Shown piece by piece: positions 19,360 to 24,558 of a stretch of DNA of 24,558 bases. The notes under the pieces were generated by a model. The model saw only the letters and a list, made by a program, of their open reading frames with translations. It did no database searches and was not told the origin of the DNA. The DNA is taken from positions 26,689 to 51,246 of the forward strand of contig NMRA01001115.1 in NCBI GenBank assembly GCA_002633005.1. The letters are read 5' to 3'. The translations under genes were made by a program, and so were the position numbers. Source of the DNA: Phoronis australis (taxonomy: Eukaryota > Phoronida > Phoronidae). Position 1 is the stretch's first letter; each line of letters opens with the position of its first letter.

Positions 19360-20631
19360 CTGCAATCAACAGTCAGAATCAATATGATGGCAATGAGTAC
19401 CGTATAATCTCTCCAACACCACGGACAACTAAAATTCTACTTTCTCATTTTTTATGGAGGATAAGCAGTAACAAATGCAATGCTTTTCCACGTTCAGGTT
19501 TTGCACACTAGCAACTACAATATCTTTAAAAATGTGGACATTCACAACCGAGTGTTAGAAGCTCTTGAAAAATTAAAAAATCCAACTGGATTTTTTTTTT
19601 CGAAATTGGTGATTTTTTACCGTACAGTCAAATTTGCAATCAAATATTCACTTAATTTGGACAAAAAGTCACGCGACCAGTATTCTGTATTTTGCATTTA
19701 AGCCTTCAGATAAAAAGTCGCATTTAGCTTTACTCAGGTAAAATCTCACTTCAGTTGGGTTCAACTAACACACACTCGCAGGAAAGCAAAAGGCCAACCA
19801 ATCATACTTCGGGCACAGTTGTGTAATTATGCATTACGACATATGAGAAACAAAAATCCCTATTATAGTAATTATCCACTTATTTCACACAAAAATTATT
19901 GACAAAGTTGTAATTTTTCCACTTTTCAAAGGCCACCATGTTGCAAATAATGGATATCACAATTCTCTTATAACATGCACACAATATAAACCATGATAAT
20001 AATAGACAAATTTTTGAAAAATCCTTATAGCTGTGGAGAATTATGACAACATAGAACTTCACTTGTGGGCCACAGTGTGTGTTAAATGAATGACGGTTTG
20101 CAGTAATTCCCACTCAAAAGCCTATGACTGCCATTTTTCAAGTATCTAGTTGTCTACCAGCTACACTCGTGCACAGAGGATTCCAGCTAGCACTTAATAA
20201 AGCATGTTAGTCTGAGAACAATCTTGGGCTATAGTCACTTATACAGGTTCGTTCCAGATTTTACGAACCAGTTAATGCAAGAGGAGAAAACTGGTTCTCA
20301 AAATGTGGGACCCCTGCAAAAGACTATTACACAATCTCGAGTAAAATTTTTGATGTGTTAACTTTGAACAAGTATGTTATTGAAAGTTCTTCAGTTTCTC
20401 AACCTCATCACATGGTGACATTCCTCAGTGGCAACTTCCTTTGGCACAATTTGTTTCTTTTTTATAAAAAAATAATTGCAGGCAGTCTGGTACACGATGT
20501 ACCCGATGTGCGCAGGCTGCGCATGTGAGCCCATTGCACTAATCACCTGGAACTATTTTTGTGTTTTATCAATACATGGTTAAAACAGAGCTGAGGAGCT
20601 AGAAACCTGACTCAATGGTTTAGCACTGTGA
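19360..20631 (-). other. Non-coding stretch, probable SMIM15 5' UTR intron
   Basis: No coding signal on either strand. Short open frames at 19480-19701 and 19880-20113 have no motif. AT-rich throughout. Confidence 0.4.
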
Positions 20632-20705
20632 CCCAGTTGGACTCTAACCCAGAGCATTGAGTAAAGAAAGTGGGCACCTATCACGCTGGACTACACTGCC
20701 TCCTC
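20632..20705 (-). mobile_element. tRNA-derived SINE head (degenerate)
   Basis: On the minus strand, TAGTCCAGCGTGATAGG (20693 down to 20677) resembles a pol III A box, and GGTTAGAGTCC (20649 down to 20639) resembles a B box (GGTTCRANTCC). Their starts are 44 nt apart, the distance expected in a tRNA. The arms do not form a clean cloverleaf, so it is a tRNA-related SINE head rather than a functional tRNA. The 3' body and tail were not delimited. Confidence 0.5.
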
Positions 20706-20709
20706 GCTA

Positions 20710-21318
20710 CTATTTGTTCCTAGTCACATTATCCATCAATTCTTCGAAACATGGACAGACAGATCTGCCTTCAATGCAAAGACATAAAGCTATGTATTAA
20801 AGTACACACGCCACAGCAGTCTGAAGTGTAACAACTGCAACTTCATATGGTAAATACTCTTCTGTTTAAATAAGAGTAATTCCCTGTTGTTAATTTTCTC
20901 ACTTAAATTGAATATTAATAGATTTTACTTTGTGTGATACAACTGCCACCAAACAACATTCACTAAAATGCCTTGAAAATTGTAATTTTAGCAAATATAG
21001 GAACTTTCACCATACCTGGACAGGAATTATTGATTGAGCTGCAAACTTCTGTATTGTCAATGCTTCAACAGGATAACCACTAATATCTTGCACTTGTAAA
21101 TACACTTTCTTTTGCAGTTAAGGCAGCCAAATCTAAAGAAACACAAAGCATGATATAAAGTTACCAGATACAAATGTATTCATGATCAAGCGTTTCAAAT
21201 TTGCCAAACAACACTCCTAGAGTCCCAGCTTTGAGAAGCTACACAAACTTAAAGTTTTCTGTTTAAGTAAATACTGGCAGATTATTTGAATTTTAAGTAA
21301 AAACATACCACGTACTTA
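20710..21318. other. Non-coding stretch, nothing recognised
   Basis: AT-rich sequence without coding or structural signal, between the SINE head and the tandem duplication. Confidence 0.4.
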
Positions 21319-21811
21319 TGAACTGAAAGAAAAACAAAGAGGTAAAACAAGCGTTTAACATGCAGATTCCATAATTATTAAGGCCAGTCGATTTTGCTCC
21401 AATGTGCATGCTCACCATAATCTGGCATCAAATGAAAATAACAGCGTAGGTGGCACCACATTCGGGTGAGGTCAAGAAACCAAATATGACACGTGTTATT
21501 GGAACAGGTACACATCAATCACAGTACGCACGTGTGGCCCTTCTTTTCACATATTATCCTAAAACAGTCATTTACAACATACGTCTGTTAATTGCAAGAC
21601 TTACAGATGCCACACGCCATTCGCATAGCCTGCCAATCTCAGGATAGGAATTCCATGGGTGCTTCACTTTAGCTGGCCATATCTAACATACATCTCAATA
21701 AATTTACACAAAACGGGGATTTAAAAAACCATGAGCAATTGTTCTTTCTCCAGACAGCATTTACAGAGTCCTGCTCCAGTGAGATCGCAACAAATTCACA
21801 ATCGAAACACA
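21319..21811. repeat. Tandem duplication, unit 1
   Basis: Starts TGAACTGAAAGAAAAACAAA and is followed, after one ambiguous base (21812), by a second copy beginning with the same word at 21813. The copies differ by scattered substitutions and by a few small indels around 22035-22105. Confidence 0.92.
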
Positions 21812-21812
21812 N

Positions 21813-22322
21813 TGAACTGAAAGAAAAACAAAGAGGTAAAACAAGCGTTTAACATGCAGATTCCATAATTATTAAGGCCAGTCGATTTCGCTCCAATGTG
21901 CATGCTCACCATAATCTGGCATCAAATGAAAATAACAGCATAGGTGGCACCACATTCGGGTGAGGTCAAGAAACCAAATATGACACGTGTTATTAGAACA
22001 GGTGCACATCAATCACAGTACGCACGTGTGGCCCAACCCTCCTTTACACATATTATCCTAAAAGTCATTTACACAACATACGTCTGTTAATTGCAAGTTT
22101 ACACGCAAGACTTACAGATGCCACACGCCATTCGCATAGCCTGCCAATCTCAGGATAGGAATTCCATGGGTGCTTCACTTTAGCTGGCCATATCTAACAT
22201 ACATCTCAATAAATTTACACAAAACGGGGATTTAACAAACCATGAGCAATTGTTCTTTCTCCAGACAGCATTTACAGAGTCCTGCTCCAGTGAGATCGCA
22301 ACAAATTCACAATCGAAACACA
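21813..22322. repeat. Tandem duplication, unit 2
   Basis: Second copy of 21319-21811, longer by short insertions in its middle. Its right part (from about 22157) also has an inverted homologue at 22445-22685. Confidence 0.92.
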
Positions 22323-22395
22323 AAAAAATCCTCCCAAAAGGCCGATGAATCTCAACTCCTGTAGACGGGTCATGTGAGTAGGGTTCATGGTCAAG
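22157..22395. repeat. Inverted repeat, left arm (foldback element)
   Basis: Shares, in reverse complement with 22445-22685, GGGTGCTTCACTT, AACGGGGATT, AGCAATTGTTCTTTCTCC, GCAACAAATTCACAAT and CCTCCCAAAAGGCCGATG. Spacer about 50-80 bp. Similarity is clearly lower than between the tandem units, so this inversion is older. Confidence 0.8.
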
Positions 22396-22444
22396 TACGA
22401 ATGAGTCACAGATGGATAAGTTCATCATGGATGGTTACTGATCT

Positions 22445-22685
22445 AGTAATTCCTTTGAACCAACTCGCGTCACCTGTCTACAGAAGTTGCAACGCATCGG
22501 CCTTTTGGGAGGATTTTTTGTATTTCAATTGTGAATTTGTTGCGAACTTGCTGGAGCAGTACACTGTAAATGCTATCAGGAGAAAGAACAATTGCTAATG
22601 GTTTGTTGAATCCCCGTTTCATGTAAAGTTATGGAGATTTGTGTTTGATATCGACGGCTGAAGTGAAGCACCCATAGAATTAACA
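22445..22685. repeat. Inverted repeat, right arm
   Basis: Reverse complement homologue of 22157-22395. Both arms keep an open frame with related residues, C-E-F-V-A ... L-E-Q ... V-N-A ... R-K-N-N-C, read outward in opposite directions. This may only reflect sequence similarity, but the substitutions seen are mostly conservative. Confidence 0.8.
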
Positions 22686-23685
22686 TCCTGAGCGTCAGAT
22701 CTTTTAGTATCATATATTTTGTATTGGGGACGATCAGAAGCTAAGGACGCCTGTGTTGAAGAGTGCCTGTTGTTAAAAGCAACACTGTTAGAATTCAGGA
22801 TTGGTTTACAGACTATACATATAGTGAACATAAATGCCGGACGGACTCTAAATATCGGAGGTTGCATAAAATCTTACTTAAAGCATATCTGAGAAATAAA
22901 TTATATCAATTTTTGTGCCGCTGTAGTGTTGCCTTGTTTTGATTTTACCGAGAGAGGGTGCAGTTTAGACCCTCAAGTCTGTCTAAAATGGACGATCACA
23001 TGAATCGGTTGTAAAAGTTGAAAAACAAAATCTTTTTCCACAATGAAATCTCAATGAACTGACAATACGCCACTATTTCATCTTCTCAGTTGTTTTAAGC
23101 ACAAGACAAACCACGGCCACGAACGTGCATGTGTCATATCAAGACGGTAAAGAGATACTAAAAATTGCAGTCAGATTACACATGCTTTAGTAGACTGCAC
23201 TGGTTCATCGAAACAACTTGGTGCTGTCATCAGATTACATTTTATGGATAATTTTGTTGCCAACCGAGCTGCATTCTAGCAGAAAATATATCAAAACACA
23301 CGAGCTGCTATTTGGCGACCAGGTGCTCACCCATCGCTTGGTACAGAAGAAATTTTGCTGCTGCCAAGTTATCATCATCTCCCGAGAGATGTTGCAAAAA
23401 TTTAGGAAATGGCGCGTGCGCATGACACGAGCGTATCGTTTTCAAAACGACAACATACTTTTCATTGTTAGAAAAGGCGGAGAGTTACGCAAGAAAATGA
23501 CGTTTATTGCATTGTTTTTCACTTAAACAGCCGTAACGGGCAAGGTGATTCCCAGATTTTGCATGCACCCCGTCCGGTCTTTAGCTTTACATGTTGATAC
23601 AAGTTTCATGGCGAGGTAACGAGCAGAAATACCCTGGCTGTGTGTAATTTCAGGGTCTATGGAAGAAATACACATGCAGTAGTAC
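22686..23685. other. Non-coding stretch, no supported gene
   Basis: A 102-codon frame at 23218-23526 is basic and hydrophobic in patches, overlaps a minus-strand frame of similar length, and has no recognisable domain. Not called. Confidence 0.4.
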
Positions 23686-23721
23686 CTAGCTGTATTTTGA
23701 CGACAGTCTTCATACAGCTAG
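23686..23721. other. Perfect 10-bp stem hairpin
   Basis: CTAGCTGTAT (23686-23695) and ATACAGCTAG (23712-23721) are exact complements with a 16-nt loop. No T-run follows, and its role is unknown. Confidence 0.6.
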
Positions 23722-23924
23722 CTGGCTGGCTAGATGATGACCAGCTACTGCACTGACTACTCTGTATCTCTCACTTCACTTCATGGATGTCACCTGAGAT
23801 GTATGTTGGCACTTGTTGTCCTATGTAAATATCCTGATGATATCTAACGAATAGATGAAACCTTGATTTATCATGAACTTCTTCATTTGTACGGCGATCG
23901 TCCGGTTTTTAATCTTTGTTTATA

Positions 23925-24075
23925 AAGTTTTGTGTTTGCTATGGACGGCTGAAGTGAAGCACCCGTGGAATTTCTAGTCTGGATTGTCTTACCTTGTAGT
24001 ATTCTATATTACTAGTGTGTTGGAGACGGTCAGAAAAAGACAGAAGTTGAGGACGCCTGTGGCTTGAATTTGAAT
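23925..24075. repeat. Additional copy of the 22640-22770 repeat end
   Basis: Contains GACGGCTGAAGTGAAGCACC as at 22653, then GGAATT, GTATT..ATATT, TTGG(A/G)GACG.TCAGAA and GAGGACGCCTGTG, in the same order as 22653-22755. It shows that the foldback family is dispersed and has a definite end sequence. Confidence 0.7.
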
Positions 24076-24216
24076 ATTGACTTCCTGATAATTTGGAAGG
24101 CTAAAATGCAGAGGGATGTGCTCAGTGAAAATGAAGAAACCGTTACGCTCCCGTGTCCGTCGCCGTGTTTGACCACGTCCACGGCAAACGTGAAACGCAT
24201 CGAATTCAAAATAGAC

Positions 24217-24272
24217 AACGCCGCAACGGCAACGCCGCAACGGCAACGCCGCAACGGCAACGCCAAAACGGG
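24217..24272. repeat. 14-bp GC-rich minisatellite, unit AACGCCGCAACGGC
   Basis: Three exact units (24217-24230, 24231-24244, 24245-24258) and one diverged unit (24259-24272). Each unit contains GCCG-CAA-CGGC, a self-complementary stem with a 3-nt loop. It gives spurious Arg/Gly- and Thr/Ala-rich open frames in both directions. Confidence 0.9.
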
Positions 24273-24447
24273 CGGCAACTCTGTCACACCCGGCTACGGG
24301 TACATCGAATGATCGAAGCCAAGGCGACCTTCACATTCCCACCAGTCTATGTTTCTCCTGTGGAATCGAAGCTAATGCATTATTTACCGATCAAATTTTG
24401 TGCGATAATGCATTCCTTTAGCACCTACAACATCAAACATTTCTCAC

Positions 24448-24500
24448 CAATCGCGTTTTCCACGACGCTCCATATAGGCCGCCATCTTTGTTGTGGGAAG
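24448..24500 (-). other. Possible first (non-coding) exon on the minus strand
   Basis: Reading the minus strand, GATTG is followed by GTGAGAA (junction 24448/24447), a good splice donor. The donor would suit the orphan acceptor at 19360 in front of SMIM15, giving an intron of about 5 kb. An ATG inside the YY1-like motif would open a short upstream frame. The pairing is inference; a different acceptor or gene is possible. Confidence 0.3.
24478..24488 (-). promoter_or_regulatory. YY1-like core promoter motif
   Basis: The minus strand reads AAGATGGCGGC, the classic YY1 site usually found just downstream of the start site of housekeeping genes, in the direction of transcription. Its orientation implies a minus-strand transcript. 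Confidence 0.5.
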
Positions 24501-24512
24501 TGCATTCTGGGA
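24501..24512 (-). promoter_or_regulatory. ZNF143/Staf-like motif core
   Basis: The minus strand reads TCCCAGAATGCA, matching the 3' core of the ZNF143 site (ACTACAATTCCCAGAATGC); the 5' half is not conserved. It lies 12 bp upstream of the YY1-like site on that strand, a combination common in housekeeping and bidirectional promoters. Confidence 0.4.
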
Positions 24513-24558
24513 TATACAAGGGACCTCTGTGGCCGGTTGCATGAAACAGTCCCAAGCA

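Noticed and set aside
23218-23526. 102-codon open frame
   Set aside because: It overlaps a minus-strand frame of similar quality and shows no motif.
1-24558. CRISPR arrays, rRNA genes, intact tRNA genes, bacterial operons
   Set aside because: None were seen. The gene structure is that of an animal nuclear genome, and the only tRNA-like sequence is the degenerate SINE head at 20632-20705.

Overview
This window comes from the nuclear genome of an invertebrate animal. Coding sequence is sparse and split by large introns with standard GT/AG borders. The two recognisable genes, a FACIT-like collagen and SMIM15, are animal families, and the rest is mostly small inverted-repeat elements, minisatellites and duplicated segments. 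I cannot resolve the phylum from the sequence alone.

Layout. Positions 1-4300 hold no gene I can support. This stretch contains a CAG...CTG-ended miniature element (805-1055), a microsatellite (1908-1990), an inverted duplication of a small exon-like segment (2005-2092 and 2425-2511), and a long inverted repeat with arms of about 211 bp (2619-2830 and 2971-3181). Positions 4337-11677 carry the 3' part of a collagen gene on the + strand. Four exons are Gly-X-Y coding (7261-7362, 8314-8403, 9416-9493, 11484-11677). They are preceded by a short non-collagenous exon (6881-6935) and possibly by a tiny exon ending at 4370. The large introns hold a 20-bp minisatellite, a second inverted-repeat element and an array of decayed repeats of about 370 bp.

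Positions 11678-17098 are the 3' UTR and intergenic sequence, with one more miniature element (15563-15840). At 17099-17326 there is a compact open frame for a 75-residue secreted cysteine-rich peptide. A cluster of strong potential hairpins follows at 17525-17627.

On the minus strand, 19093-19344 encodes SMIM15, a one-pass membrane protein. It is preceded by an intron acceptor in its 5' UTR. The region upstream of it (19360-24440) is full of repeats: a tRNA-derived SINE head, a tandem duplication of about 500 bp, an inverted copy of part of it, and a GC-rich 14-bp minisatellite. At the right edge, YY1-like and ZNF143-like motifs plus a splice donor on the minus strand suggest a housekeeping promoter, possibly that of SMIM15.

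The collagen and SMIM15 genes converge; nothing suggests that they act together. A striking technical point is that all three ambiguous bases (N at 2831, 18696, 21812) sit exactly at junctions of duplicated, inverted or deleted segments. Those rearrangements may therefore be assembly joins between haplotypes rather than biology. I found no clear multi-gene system that is new. The best leads are the miniature element family with 5-bp target duplications, the secreted peptide, and the structured hairpin cluster.
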